Part shown: positions 16,773 through 25,178 of the stretch, in pieces | Position numbering within the stretch: the stretch's first letter is position 1 | Layout: every line of letters starts with the position of its first letter | Assembly (NCBI RefSeq): GCF_000559085.1 | Contig: NZ_JALN02000001.1 | Span: 1,364,001-1,428,000 of the forward strand | DNA: 64,000 nucleotides | Source: Mycolicibacterium aromaticivorans JS19b1 = JCM 16368 | GTDB lineage: Bacteria; Actinomycetota; Actinomycetes; Mycobacteriales; Mycobacteriaceae | Direction: 5' to 3' | The notes under the pieces: generated by a model | The model's input: only the letters and a program-made list of their open reading frames with translations | The model's database searches: none | What the model was told of the DNA's origin: nothing | Made by a program: the position numbers and the translations under genes

Positions 16773-18361
16773 CTGAAGAGGACTGGATCGCCCACGACCC
16801 CGATCCGGTAACGGCCGCCGAGCTGGCCGCCCTGGATCCCGGCGAACGCGCCGCCCGGTTCGCCCGGCCGCTGACGTTCGGCACCGCGGGTCTGCGCGGC
16901 CCGGTGCGCGGGGGCCCGGACTCGATGAACCTCGCCGTCGTGGTGCGCGCCACCTGGGCGGTGAGCCGCGTGCTGACCGAGCGCGGCTTCGGCGGTTCCA
17001 CCGTCGTGGTGGGCCGAGACGCCCGCCACGGATCGGCGCAGTTCGCCAGTGCGACCGCTGAAGTGTTTGCCGCTCAGGGTTTTTCGGTGATCACGTGGGA
17101 GAATCCGGTGCCGACGCCGGTCGTCGCCTTCGCGGTCCGGCACCTCGGCGCTGCCGCCGGGGTGCAGATCACCGCCTCACACAATCCGCGTACCGACAAC
17201 GGCTACAAGGTCTACTTCGAGGGCGGGCTGCAGATCGTCTCCCCCGCCGACCGGGAGATCGAAGCGGCGATCACCACAGCGCCGGCCGCCGACGAGATCC
17301 CGCGGCGGCCCGTGCACACTGCCGACGACACCCTGGTCGACGCGTACGTAGCCCGTGCGGCGACGGTGCGGCGGAGCGCCAACGGCAGTCCGCGAGTAGC
17401 GCTGACGGCCATGCACGGCGTCGGCGGTGAGCTCGCTCTGCGGGCCCTGCACGCAGCCGGATTCGACGATGTGCACACGGTGGCAAGCCAATTCGCCCCG
17501 GATCCGGACTTCCCGACGGTCGCTTTCCCCAACCCCGAGGAACCGGGCACGGCCGACGCGCTGCTGCAACTCGCCGGCGACGTGGGGGCCGACATCGCCA
17601 TCGCGCTGGATCCCGATGCCGACCGTTGTGCCGTCGGCATTCCCGCTCCCGACGGTTGGCGAATGCTGTCCGGCGACGAAACTGGTTGGCTGCTGGGCGA
17701 TTACATCCTGTCAACCCTTGACTCCGCAGATACCGCGACCAGTGTGGTGGCCAGCAGTGTGGTGTCGTCTGCGCTGCTCGGCAAGATCGCCGCCGACCAC
17801 GGCGCCCGGCACGTCGTCACGCTGACCGGGTTCAAATGGCTTGCCCGTGCCGACGCCGGGCTGACCGGGTGCAGCCTGGTCTACGCCTACGAGGAAGCCA
17901 TCGGTCATTGCGTCGACCCGGCCGCCGTACGGGACAAGGATGGTATCAGTGCCGCGGTGCTCGCCTGCGATCTGGTGGCACACGTTGCCGCCCAGGGCAT
18001 GTCGCTCACCGACACCCTCGACCTGTTGGCCCGGCGTCATGGCGTGCACACCACCGCAGCACTGTCGCGGCGGGTGGCCGACGCCGACGAGGCGGCGGCG
18101 ATGATGAACCGCCTCCGTCAAGACCCGCCCGCCGAACTCGCGGGCTTTGCGGTCAGCGCCACGGTGGACGGCGACGCGGTGTTCCTCACCGGCGGCGATC
18201 GGCAGACCACGGTGCGGGTGGTGGTCCGCCCCTCGGGGACCGAGCCGAAAGTCAAGTGCTACACCGAAGTCGGCGAAGCCGTCGGCGCCGATCTGGCCGC
18301 TGCCCGTCGGCGCGCGGCCGCCCTGCAGCAGCGGCTGCTGGCGAGCGCACGCAGCTGGTAG
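16769..18361 (+). CDS. pmmB: phosphohexomutase (PmmB-like phosphoglucomutase/phosphomannomutase)
   Basis: A 530-residue alpha-D-phosphohexomutase with all four active-site loops: the phosphoserine loop TASHNPR, the metal loop DPDADRC, the sugar loop YEEAIG and the phosphate loop PSGTEPKVK. The long form (over 500 residues, starting with a helical lead) resembles PgmA-type enzymes that act on glucose or pentose 1-phosphates. Next to deoD, a phosphopentomutase-like role for ribose 1-phosphate is possible. Rv3308 is the syntenic match. GTG 16769 overlaps the marR stop. The end abuts the convergent upp stop with no gap. Confidence 0.92.
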   Translation: MTEEDWIAHDPDPVTAAELAALDPGERAARFARPLTFGTAGLRGPVRGGPDSMNLAVVVRATWAVSRVLTERGFGGSTVVVGRDARHGSAQFASATAEVFAAQGFSVITWENPVPTPVVAFAVRHLGAAAGVQITASHNPRTDNGYKVYFEGGLQIVSPADREIEAAITTAPAADEIPRRPVHTADDTLVDAYVARAATVRRSANGSPRVALTAMHGVGGELALRALHAAGFDDVHTVASQFAPDPDFPTVAFPNPEEPGTADALLQLAGDVGADIAIALDPDADRCAVGIPAPDGWRMLSGDETGWLLGDYILSTLDSADTATSVVASSVVSSALLGKIAADHGARHVVTLTGFKWLARADAGLTGCSLVYAYEEAIGHCVDPAAVRDKDGISAAVLACDLVAHVAAQGMSLTDTLDLLARRHGVHTTAALSRRVADADEAAAMMNRLRQDPPAELAGFAVSATVDGDAVFLTGGDRQTTVRVVVRPSGTEPKVKCYTEVGEAVGADLAAARRRAAALQQRLLASARSW

Positions 18362-18985
18362 TCAGCGCGGGCCGAACTGGCGGTCACCGGCATCGCCGAG
18401 ACCGGGCACGATGTAGGCGACATCGTTGAGGCCGTCGTCGATGGTCGCGGTGAACAGCCGCGCCGAGGGCGCGACTTTCGCCACTGCCGCAATGCCTTCC
18501 GGTGCGCAGACCACACACACCAGGGTGATGTCACGCGCGCCGCGCTGGTGCAGCAGCCCGATGGTGTGCGCCATCGAGCCGCCGGTCGCCAGCATCGGGT
18601 CGAGCACCATGACCGGTTGGGCGCTGAGGTCATCCGGCAGCGACTCCAAATACGGCGTCGGCTGATGCGTGGTCTCGTTTCGGGCCACCCCGACGAAACC
18701 CACCTTCGCTTCGGGGATCAGTGCGTGCGCCTGGTCGACCATCCCCAGCCCGGCCCGCAGCACCGGCACCAGCAGCGGCGGGGAGGCCAGCCGTGAGCCG
18801 GCCGTTTCGGCGATGGGAGTGCGGACGGTGGTCTCGGCGCACGCCGCGTCGCGGGTGGCTTCATAGACCAGCATGTGGGTCAGGTCGCGCAGCGCGGACC
18901 GGAAGGCCGCGTTGTCGGTGCGCTCATCACGCAGGGTGGTCAGCCGTGCTCTGGCCAGCGGGTGGTCGATGACGCACACATCCAT
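18362..18985 (-). CDS. upp: uracil phosphoribosyltransferase
   Basis: A 207-residue enzyme making UMP from uracil and PRPP. The PRPP loop [14 protein letters not shown] and the C-terminal uracil-binding segment ([16 protein letters not shown], about residues 190-205) are intact. Full length for the family. It is a pyrimidine-salvage gene like cdd and deoA downstream in the window. It is monocistronic by appearance, converging on pmmB. Confidence 0.96.
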   Translation of the reverse strand: MDVCVIDHPLARARLTTLRDERTDNAAFRSALRDLTHMLVYEATRDAACAETTVRTPIAETAGSRLASPPLLVPVLRAGLGMVDQAHALIPEAKVGFVGVARNETTHQPTPYLESLPDDLSAQPVMVLDPMLATGGSMAHTIGLLHQRGARDITLVCVVCAPEGIAAVAKVAPSARLFTATIDDGLNDVAYIVPGLGDAGDRQFGPR

Positions 18986-19006
18986 GCGCAGTGACTGTAT
19001 GAGGTC

Positions 19007-19579
19007 TCAGACCGAATCGCAGCCAACAAGCAACGCCTTGACCAACGCGCCGTACTGGTAGGCGTACTCCTTCGCCCACCGCCACAGCATGAAGTCATAG
19101 GACCGCGGCACCGGACGCATGATCACGTCGCCGTGGAAGCACTGATGAAAGACGTAGCGGGCGCGCACCATGTGGTAGTTCCACGACACCACGATCACGT
19201 GGCTCCAGTTGTGTTGCTCGGCAAGCCGAGCCACATACATTGCCTCGCCGCGAGTGGTGAACGGGTCGGGGATGAAGCACAGAACGGTGATGCTGCCGGT
19301 ACTGGCCGCACACGCCTGCCGGAAGTCGGACAGCACGGCCGGCCGGTCCGAGTAGGCGTTGGACAGCAGCACCGTGCTGGCGTAACCCTGCCTGGCCAGC
19401 TGCAGGCCGTACTCCCAGCGGCCGTCGTCGTCGCCGCCGAGTACGACAATCGCGTCGGCTTTGGACAGCGGGTCCGCGTGCGGGCGGGTGAACAAGAAGT
19501 ACCCCGTGACGGCCAGGATGGCGGCAATAGATACACCGGCCGTCGCCAGAATCGCCAGTGCGCGGCGCACCCTCCCCAC
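19007..19579 (-). CDS. DUF218 (YdcF/SanA-like) membrane-anchored protein
   Basis: A 190-residue protein with one N-terminal membrane helix (about residues 7-28) and then a DUF218 domain: ADAIVVLGGDDDGRWEYGLQLA, and SWNYHMVRARYVFHQ near the end, matching the family's conserved R-T/A-x-x-N pattern only loosely. The family is implicated in envelope or vancomycin-barrier functions in enterobacteria; the reaction is unknown. Start GTG 19579 is chosen because TAGCCT lies 7 nt upstream; an in-frame TTG at 19603 is less likely. It occupies the position where M. tuberculosis has the sapM phosphatase between upp and Rv3311. Confidence 0.72.
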   Translation of the reverse strand: MGRVRRALAILATAGVSIAAILAVTGYFLFTRPHADPLSKADAIVVLGGDDDGRWEYGLQLARQGYASTVLLSNAYSDRPAVLSDFRQACAASTGSITVLCFIPDPFTTRGEAMYVARLAEQHNWSHVIVVSWNYHMVRARYVFHQCFHGDVIMRPVPRSYDFMLWRWAKEYAYQYGALVKALLVGCDSV

Positions 19580-19586
19580 GGGGGGC

Positions 19587-19592
19587 AGGCTA
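19587..19592 (-). promoter_or_regulatory. -10 element of the DUF218 gene
   Basis: TAGCCT on the minus strand, 7 nt before GTG 19579. It is divergently paired with TAGGCT at 19611. Confidence 0.45.
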
Positions 19593-19610
19593 CCCGCCAG
19601 CAAGCGTCGT

Positions 19611-19616
19611 TAGGCT
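19611..19616 (+). promoter_or_regulatory. -10 element of the Rv3311-like gene
   Basis: TAGGCT, 7 nt before ATG 19624, consistent with a leaderless transcript. Confidence 0.45.
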
Positions 19617-19623
19617 GTGCGGC

Positions 19624-20889
19624 ATGGCTGAGCTCGTTCCGGTGCGCGTTGGCGTGACCGCTGGTGACCTGTACACGCTGTGGGCGCCCCGCTGGCGCGA
19701 CGGCGGCGACGAGTGGGAGGCGTTTCTCGGCAAGGACGATGACCTTTTCGCCTTCGAGTCAGTGGCGGACCTGGCCGCGTTCGTGCGCACCAACACCGAC
19801 AACGACCTCACCGATCACCCCGCGTGGGAGGACCTGACCCAGGCCAACGCCCACAAGCTCACGCCGGCGCCGGACCGCGAAGTCGATCTGGTGGTCGTCG
19901 AGGAGCTGCTGTCGGAGAAGCCCACCGAAGAATCAGTGACCGCACTGGCCAACACGATGGCTGTCGTGTCCTCGATCGGTTCGGTGTGTGAGCTGCCCGC
20001 CGTGACGCGGTTCTTCAACGGCAACCCCAACCTCGGCCTGCTCTCGGGCGGCTACGAGCAGTTCAGCGGCAAGTCCGGGCTCAAGCGCTGGCGCGTCGTC
20101 GGCGACATCGTCGCCCGCGGCTGGGACAGCGTGCTGTCGGCGATCGACGAAGTCATCACGGTGCCCGAGGTCGACGAGCGGGCCGCAAAGCTGGCCGCCG
20201 ACGAGCTCGAGGAGCCCTACGAGGAAGAGAGCGACGAGTCGGCCGACGCCGAGGTGGACGGCGAAGACTCCGGTGACGACGATTCGACGGCGGAGGAGGC
20301 CGAGGAGCGGGCACCGCAGGACGGCGTCGTGCTCGGCAGCCAGGAGGACTTCTGGGCCGAGGTCGGCATCGACCCGGTGCGCATCCAGGCCAGCTCGGGC
20401 ACGTTCTACACGCTGCGCTGCTACTTCGATGACCGGCCGATCTTCCTGGGCCGCAACGGCCGGATCAGCGTTTTCACCTCCGAGCGCGCGCTGGCCCGCT
20501 ACCTCGCCGACGAGCACGACCACGACCTGTCGGATTTGAGCACCTACGACGACATCCGGACCGCGGCCACCGACGGATCGCTGCGGGTCGACGTCACCGA
20601 GGACAACATCTACGTGCTGACCGGGCTATCGGACGACATCGCCGACGGTCCCGACGCAGTCGACCACGACCAGTTGGAGCTGGCGGTCGAGCTGGTGCGC
20701 GACGTCGGCGAGTACTCCGAGGAGGAGACCGTCGACAAGCTGCTGGCCGAGGACCGGCTGCTGGGCAAGCTCGTCGACTACGTGCTCGATCCCCAGGAGA
20801 ACTCCCGACCGGCCGGCCCGTACACGGCCGCGGTCAAGGAGTGGGACGAGATCGAGCGCTTCGTCGAGTCGCGGTTGCGCCGCGAGTAG
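19624..20889 (+). CDS. conserved mycobacterial protein with two internal repeats (Rv3311-like)
   Basis: A 421-residue soluble protein of unknown function. Two halves are clearly related. Residues about 16-75 (LYTLWAPRWRDGG ... AFLGKDDDLFAFESVADLAA ... DNDLTDHPAWEDL) and about 263-320 (FYTLRCYFDDRPIFLG ... ISVFTSERALARYLA ... DHDLSDLSTYDDI) share the pattern YTL-FLG-F-S-LA-DL-D. A strongly acidic linker (about residues 195-240, mostly Glu, Asp and Ser) joins them. No signal peptide or membrane helix. Length and context match Rv3311 (about 420 residues). ATG 19624 is supported by the -10 element and removes an unconvincing upstream extension. Confidence 0.85.
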   Translation: MAELVPVRVGVTAGDLYTLWAPRWRDGGDEWEAFLGKDDDLFAFESVADLAAFVRTNTDNDLTDHPAWEDLTQANAHKLTPAPDREVDLVVVEELLSEKPTEESVTALANTMAVVSSIGSVCELPAVTRFFNGNPNLGLLSGGYEQFSGKSGLKRWRVVGDIVARGWDSVLSAIDEVITVPEVDERAAKLAADELEEPYEEESDESADAEVDGEDSGDDDSTAEEAEERAPQDGVVLGSQEDFWAEVGIDPVRIQASSGTFYTLRCYFDDRPIFLGRNGRISVFTSERALARYLADEHDHDLSDLSTYDDIRTAATDGSLRVDVTEDNIYVLTGLSDDIADGPDAVDHDQLELAVELVRDVGEYSEEETVDKLLAEDRLLGKLVDYVLDPQENSRPAGPYTAAVKEWDEIERFVESRLRRE

Positions 20890-22395
20890 CTAGCTGCTGG
20901 ACCCGGCGCTCGCCTTCGCGCGCTTGGAGCCGCCGACACCGTTGTTGTGGGTGGAGTTCGACGAGCTCGGGGACTGCGAGGACTGCGAGGACTTTGTCGC
21001 TGTCGACTTCGACGATGTGTCCTTGGACGACGTGTCCTTGCCTCCGGTCGCGGCCGCAGCGGCCGCGGTCTTCAGCGTCGTCTCGATCGTCGCCGTCGCC
21101 GTCGTGGTGGCCGTGGTGTGCGGTTTGAAGCCCGCCGTCGCCTTCGTCACGGTCGGCTCGGTGGCAGCCACCGCGGTCGTCTCAGTGGCTGCCGCCGCAC
21201 TCGACGAGTCGGTGGTGGTATCCGGGGTGGTGTAGGTGACGTCGGGACCGCCGACGCCGTACGGCCCGGGCCGGGTCGTCCCGAACGGGCGCTTGCCGGT
21301 GAGGTCCTGAATGCCGTTGTCCCAGCCGGTGGGGATCGACACGACCAGGTTGCGGGCGAATGTCACCGGGTTGGGGAGGTACGTGACGTTCCATGACGTC
21401 GGTACACCCGGGCTGGTGGTGCGGTCGTATGACGACTCGATGATCACCCGCAGCGGAGCGTCCAAGGTGTCGGCGAACGCATGGCCCAGCGGCCCGAGCT
21501 TCTCCAGCGGCATCAGCAGCGGAAGCACCGGGGTGGAGATCAGGTAGTAGTGCGTGTCGCCGTACTGGCCCTGATCGATCACGCCCGGGTCGGTGAGGCT
21601 GGTGTCCTGGTAGATGCCGGCGAGGTGCAGGGAGTCGACGCCCATCATCGCGTTGGCGACCGCCAAAAGGTTCAACGGGTTCACCGGGAAATCCGACCAG
21701 CCGTCGTATTGGGCGGCGATGTCGGTCGTGGCGTACTGGGTGTCGGTCGGGGTGGATCCGTTGAACGTCGACCCGCCGAACGGCAGGCCGACCGGGATCG
21801 TGACGCCCTCGGGCCCGCGGGCGAGGAATCCACCGTTCGGGCGGTTGCCGTTGGCGGTCAGCACGAAGCTGACGTCGGGGCCCGTGCCGGGTGCGTATTC
21901 GGCTGCCAGCGCCCGCTTTTCGAGCGTCGAGATCGTCGAGCTCTGCGAGAAGCCGTACACGACGAACGTGTCGCCGGCAGCCGGCGCGACGGATCCCACC
22001 TGGCCGTTGTAGCTGCAGGACGTGGCCTTGATGCAGTTGTCGAGATTCTGCCTGCCCAGCGCCACCGACTGATCGAACGTCAACGTGCCGTTGTTCGGCG
22101 TGGACTGTTCCGGGGTGATGACGGCGACCGTGTTGTACGGGCCGCCGGGGACGCCGGTGCCGAGCGTCGATGCGGGCGCGACGTAGTTGCCGACCGCGCC
22201 GGCAATGTAGTCCTGTACGTACTGATCGGTGTCCTCGGCCGGAGACAACGAGTGCCCGGTTCCGCCCATCACGAGAACCGTTGCACCACTTGCGAGAAGC
22301 TTGAGGGCCGCTGTCGATGTCGACAGGAGAATCAAGGACAAGAATGCTGCCAGGGTGGCCGCCGCCACCGCCGCGCTGCGAGCTGCCAGTCGCAT
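20890..22395 (-). CDS. secreted PE-PPE-domain serine esterase (no PE or PPE N-terminus)
   Basis: A 501-residue protein. A hydrophobic N-terminus (about residues 7-45) serves as signal or anchor. Then comes the PE-PPE alpha/beta-hydrolase domain with the nucleophile elbow GFSQS (Ser at about 150) and the family opening VLVMGGTGHSLSP. The tail from about 400 is a Thr/Ala/Ser/Lys-rich low-complexity segment (KDTSSKDTSSKSTATKSS) ending KRAKASAGSSS. Known PE-PPE-domain proteins hydrolyse short-chain esters. Start ATG 22395 has a good ribosome site (AAGGGGAG, 8 nt away); a longer frame to 22476 has none. The stop abuts the Rv3311-like stop. Confidence 0.88.
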   Translation of the reverse strand: MRLAARSAAVAAATLAAFLSLILLSTSTAALKLLASGATVLVMGGTGHSLSPAEDTDQYVQDYIAGAVGNYVAPASTLGTGVPGGPYNTVAVITPEQSTPNNGTLTFDQSVALGRQNLDNCIKATSCSYNGQVGSVAPAAGDTFVVYGFSQSSTISTLEKRALAAEYAPGTGPDVSFVLTANGNRPNGGFLARGPEGVTIPVGLPFGGSTFNGSTPTDTQYATTDIAAQYDGWSDFPVNPLNLLAVANAMMGVDSLHLAGIYQDTSLTDPGVIDQGQYGDTHYYLISTPVLPLLMPLEKLGPLGHAFADTLDAPLRVIIESSYDRTTSPGVPTSWNVTYLPNPVTFARNLVVSIPTGWDNGIQDLTGKRPFGTTRPGPYGVGGPDVTYTTPDTTTDSSSAAAATETTAVAATEPTVTKATAGFKPHTTATTTATATIETTLKTAAAAAATGGKDTSSKDTSSKSTATKSSQSSQSPSSSNSTHNNGVGGSKRAKASAGSSS

Positions 22396-22604
22396 ACGGG
22401 TCACTCCCCTTATTTTTTCGCCCACGCCCCCCGACCAGGCCTGCAAGACTCTATCAGCAAACGCCCTCTGGGGCACCAGACTCCTGCCGTACGGGCCGCC
22501 GAGATGGGCATCAGCGTGCGCACCTGCAGAGTTTGACCGGTCGGAAATTTACTTCGGCGTCGGTTCCCCCGCAAACCACATCCGGGCACCGTCCAGTGGG
22601 GTGC

Positions 22605-22610
22605 TAACCT
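22605..22610 (+). promoter_or_regulatory. possible -10 element of the methyltransferase cassette
   Basis: TAACCT in the 22396-22653 gap, giving a transcript with a leader of about 35 nt that contains a GGGGTG ribosome site. I saw no clear -35. The rest of this gap shows no gene-like frame. Confidence 0.3.
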
Positions 22611-22653
22611 TCGGAAACCTGTCACGGCACGAACAGTTGGGGTGAAACATCCA

Positions 22654-23256
22654 GTGAGCCGCGTCCACATCCCGAAGTTGGGGATCATCGCCGCACTGCG
22701 GCAGAAGACCGACTACAAGCGATGGGCCGACACCCGGAACCTCTACTCGGACTGGGAACCCCGCACGAAGCGGGCCGCCGAACTGATCCCGGCAGGCAGT
22801 CGGGTGATCGAATTCGGTGCCGGCACCCGAACCCTCGAGAAGCACCTCGATCCGTCGTGCAGCTACACCCCGTCGGATCTCGTCGATCGGGGCCCCGGGA
22901 CGCTGGTGTGCGACCTGAACGAACGCCCACTGCCCAACTTGGGCACCGACACCTACGACGTCGCGGTGATCATGGGCGTCCTGGAGTACCTGCGCGACGT
23001 GCCGTCGGTGCTCGACTGGCTGTCCGCTTTCGTGCCGCGGGTCGTCATTTCCTACGGCTGCCCGGACAGCAATGACCAGTTCCGTCGCACCAAGCTCGGA
23101 GCGGTCGATCGGATCAGCCGCGGCTGGCTGAACAGCTACCTGGAAGAAGACATCCGCACGCTGTTCCGGGACCGCGGCTACGTCAGCTTGCACGAAGAGA
23201 ACTGGGCAAACGTCGACGGGTACCAGCACCGGCTGTTCGTCTTCGCCACGCAGTAG
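22654..23256 (+). CDS. class I SAM-dependent methyltransferase
   Basis: A 200-residue protein. Motif I is VIEFGAGTRTLEKHL (about residues 44-58), with post-motif DLNERPLP and the motif IV/V region YDVAVIMGVLEYLRDVP, typical of methyltransferases acting on small molecules or lipids. Two GTG starts compete, 22642 and 22654; I chose 22654 because GGGGTG precedes it at ribosome-site distance. The substrate is unknown. It is followed 78 nt later by a PhyH-type oxygenase and a Gfo/Idh-type protein, which look like a single small modification cassette that is not part of the conserved Rv3311-Rv3313c order. Confidence 0.78.
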   Translation: MSRVHIPKLGIIAALRQKTDYKRWADTRNLYSDWEPRTKRAAELIPAGSRVIEFGAGTRTLEKHLDPSCSYTPSDLVDRGPGTLVCDLNERPLPNLGTDTYDVAVIMGVLEYLRDVPSVLDWLSAFVPRVVISYGCPDSNDQFRRTKLGAVDRISRGWLNSYLEEDIRTLFRDRGYVSLHEENWANVDGYQHRLFVFATQ

Positions 23257-23334
23257 CGCCAGCCTGACCCCTCGCAGCCAGCGCCGATACCCTGTAGCGT
23301 GGGGGCGCGGATTTCGCTGAGGGAGGTATCACTG

Positions 23335-24180
23335 GTGACGTCGACACTGACTGTGACGGACCTGCTGGCAAACGAGGGCATCGCCGATGTCACCGGACTG
23401 TGGCCCGTCGATATGGTCGAAGACTGGAATCGTCGCCTCGACCCGATCTTTGCTGGAACCGACGGTGAGCGACGGTCGTACGCGAGTGCCGATGCCTTGG
23501 CCGAAACCGGGATCTTCGCCGAACTGTTCAGTGCGCCGGCGCGTCAGCTCATCGCCGGGATCCACCCGTCGGCCCTGCTGTACCACTGCCACAGCTATGA
23601 GATCGCCGCCAACCAGGGTCGGCCGCACATCCACCGCGACAAGCCGCTGGGCTGGCACCGCGACACCGAGACGATTCGGTCCTACACCCCCGACTTCCCG
23701 TCTTTCATCAGCATTTTCATCCTCCTGTCGCCGGTCGGCGCCGACGACGGCGCATTCGAGTTCTATCCGCACCGGCCCAACAACGGGATGCGCGCCGGCG
23801 GTGACGCGGTACAGCTGGTCGGCCCGGTCGGCACCGCCGCGATGTGGAACCGCTCCTACTTCCACCGCGCCTCGCCGAACCGCGGTTCGGTGCGCCGCCG
23901 CGTGCTGAAGATCTCGTTCCAGCCCGCGGGCCTGCCGAACGACCGAATCGGGCTGCCCGAGTTCACCGACGCCCGCGCGCACCTGAGCGATCCGGCGCTG
24001 CTGGCCCTGATCGACGCGAACCGGGTGGGCACCACCACCCCGCTGACCGACCGCGGTGACATCCCGGCCGGCACCCCGCTGCCCCCGACGACGAAGAACG
24101 AACTGTCCCGGACCCAGGCGGCCTACATCCGCGCCCAGACCGTCGGTTTCCGGGCACTGGCCGCCGCGGGCGTTGTGTGA
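23335..24180 (+). CDS. phytanoyl-CoA dioxygenase (PhyH)-like Fe(II)/2-oxoglutarate oxygenase
   Basis: A 281-residue protein. The iron facial triad is visible: HRD in GWHRDTE (about residues 104-110; another HRD lies seven residues earlier), and a distal His in NRSYFHRASPN followed by RRRVLKISFQ, where the Arg would bind 2-oxoglutarate. This is the DSBH pattern of PhyH-family hydroxylases. GTG 23335 has a ribosome site GGGAGG 8 nt upstream; a longer frame from 23299 is less likely. The stop overlaps the next start. Substrate unknown; hydroxylation or desaturation of a lipid, sugar or peptide side group is possible. Confidence 0.75.
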   Translation: MTSTLTVTDLLANEGIADVTGLWPVDMVEDWNRRLDPIFAGTDGERRSYASADALAETGIFAELFSAPARQLIAGIHPSALLYHCHSYEIAANQGRPHIHRDKPLGWHRDTETIRSYTPDFPSFISIFILLSPVGADDGAFEFYPHRPNNGMRAGGDAVQLVGPVGTAAMWNRSYFHRASPNRGSVRRRVLKISFQPAGLPNDRIGLPEFTDARAHLSDPALLALIDANRVGTTTPLTDRGDIPAGTPLPPTTKNELSRTQAAYIRAQTVGFRALAAAGVV

Positions 24181-25178
24181 CCCAGCCCAGTAGCCGGCTG
24201 CGGGCGCTGGTCGTCGGTTCCGGATACCGCGTTCGAAACGCTTTCCTGCCGGCGTTGAGCCTGCTCGACTCCCACATCGAGGTCGTCGGGGTCCACTCCC
24301 GCACCTATGCGAACGCGTCTCGCGCGGCCGAACTCTGGGGCGTGCCGCCGATCGAAGATCCCACGACGTTGCGCCCCGGCGACATCGACCTGGCCCTGGT
24401 GTCGGTGACGGTGACCAACAATGTCGCCGTGCTGAAGTCGCTGGCCCACCTGGCTCCCGGCGCCGCATTGGTGGTCGACACCCCCGGCGTCGGGCGTCTC
24501 GACGACCTCGCCCGGCTGGCCCAGTTCCGCCGGTGGTCGCCGATCCGGGTCGGTGAAGACTTCATGAACATGCCGCAGTATCGACTCGTCGGCGAGGCGA
24601 TCCGATCGGGTGCGCTCGGTGAGGTGAGCCGAGTCGCCATGTCGCAGATGGGTTATCGCTATCACGCGTTGGCACTGGTTCGGTCATGGCTGGGACTGCT
24701 GCCGCCGACGTCGGCCCGAAGCCGCCGCGTCCCGGGCGGCGTGGACATCGAGTACCGATTCCGCGGCGGAAAGGTCGGCGAGGTCCACGAGCCCTACCGG
24801 CAGTCCGAGGGGTCGTTCTCCGTCACCGGCAGCACGACGACGCTGACCGGCGACCCGATGGGCCACCCGATCCCGGACCCCAAGGGCGCCAGCCTCCGTC
24901 GCGTCGAGGACGACAGCGGCATCACCGGGTTCACCATCGACGGGCTGGAAAAGCCGCTGCACATCGACCTTCCGTACCAGGCGGCGCTGCGCGAGATGAG
25001 GCTCGAGGACGACTCGGAGTTCAACCTGCTGCGCATAGACGGTCTGGCTCACGTGATTTCGTCGCTGTGGACCGATGACCCGGTGAACACCCGATACCGG
25101 CTCGAAGATGCGGTCGCCGACAACCTGGTGAGTTGGTCGGCGCGCGTGCTGCCCTGGGTGCTAAACCCGCGGTTCTAG
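24177..25178 (+). CDS. Gfo/Idh/MocA-like oxidoreductase with atypical active site
   Basis: A 333-residue protein. The N-terminal Rossmann segment is ALVVGSGYRVRNAFLPAL, and the C-terminal half has the open beta-sheet domain seen in Gfo/Idh/MocA enzymes (EVSRVAMSQMGYRYHAL). At the place of the usual EKP catalytic motif the sequence is VVDTPGVG, so the catalytic Lys is replaced by Thr. It may use another residue, or bind a cofactor and sugar without classical hydride transfer. GTG 24177 overlaps the PhyH stop (GTGTGA), so the two are translationally coupled. The 3' end overlaps the convergent MmpL gene by 4 nt. Confidence 0.72.
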   Translation: MTQPSSRLRALVVGSGYRVRNAFLPALSLLDSHIEVVGVHSRTYANASRAAELWGVPPIEDPTTLRPGDIDLALVSVTVTNNVAVLKSLAHLAPGAALVVDTPGVGRLDDLARLAQFRRWSPIRVGEDFMNMPQYRLVGEAIRSGALGEVSRVAMSQMGYRYHALALVRSWLGLLPPTSARSRRVPGGVDIEYRFRGGKVGEVHEPYRQSEGSFSVTGSTTTLTGDPMGHPIPDPKGASLRRVEDDSGITGFTIDGLEKPLHIDLPYQAALREMRLEDDSEFNLLRIDGLAHVISSLWTDDPVNTRYRLEDAVADNLVSWSARVLPWVLNPRF

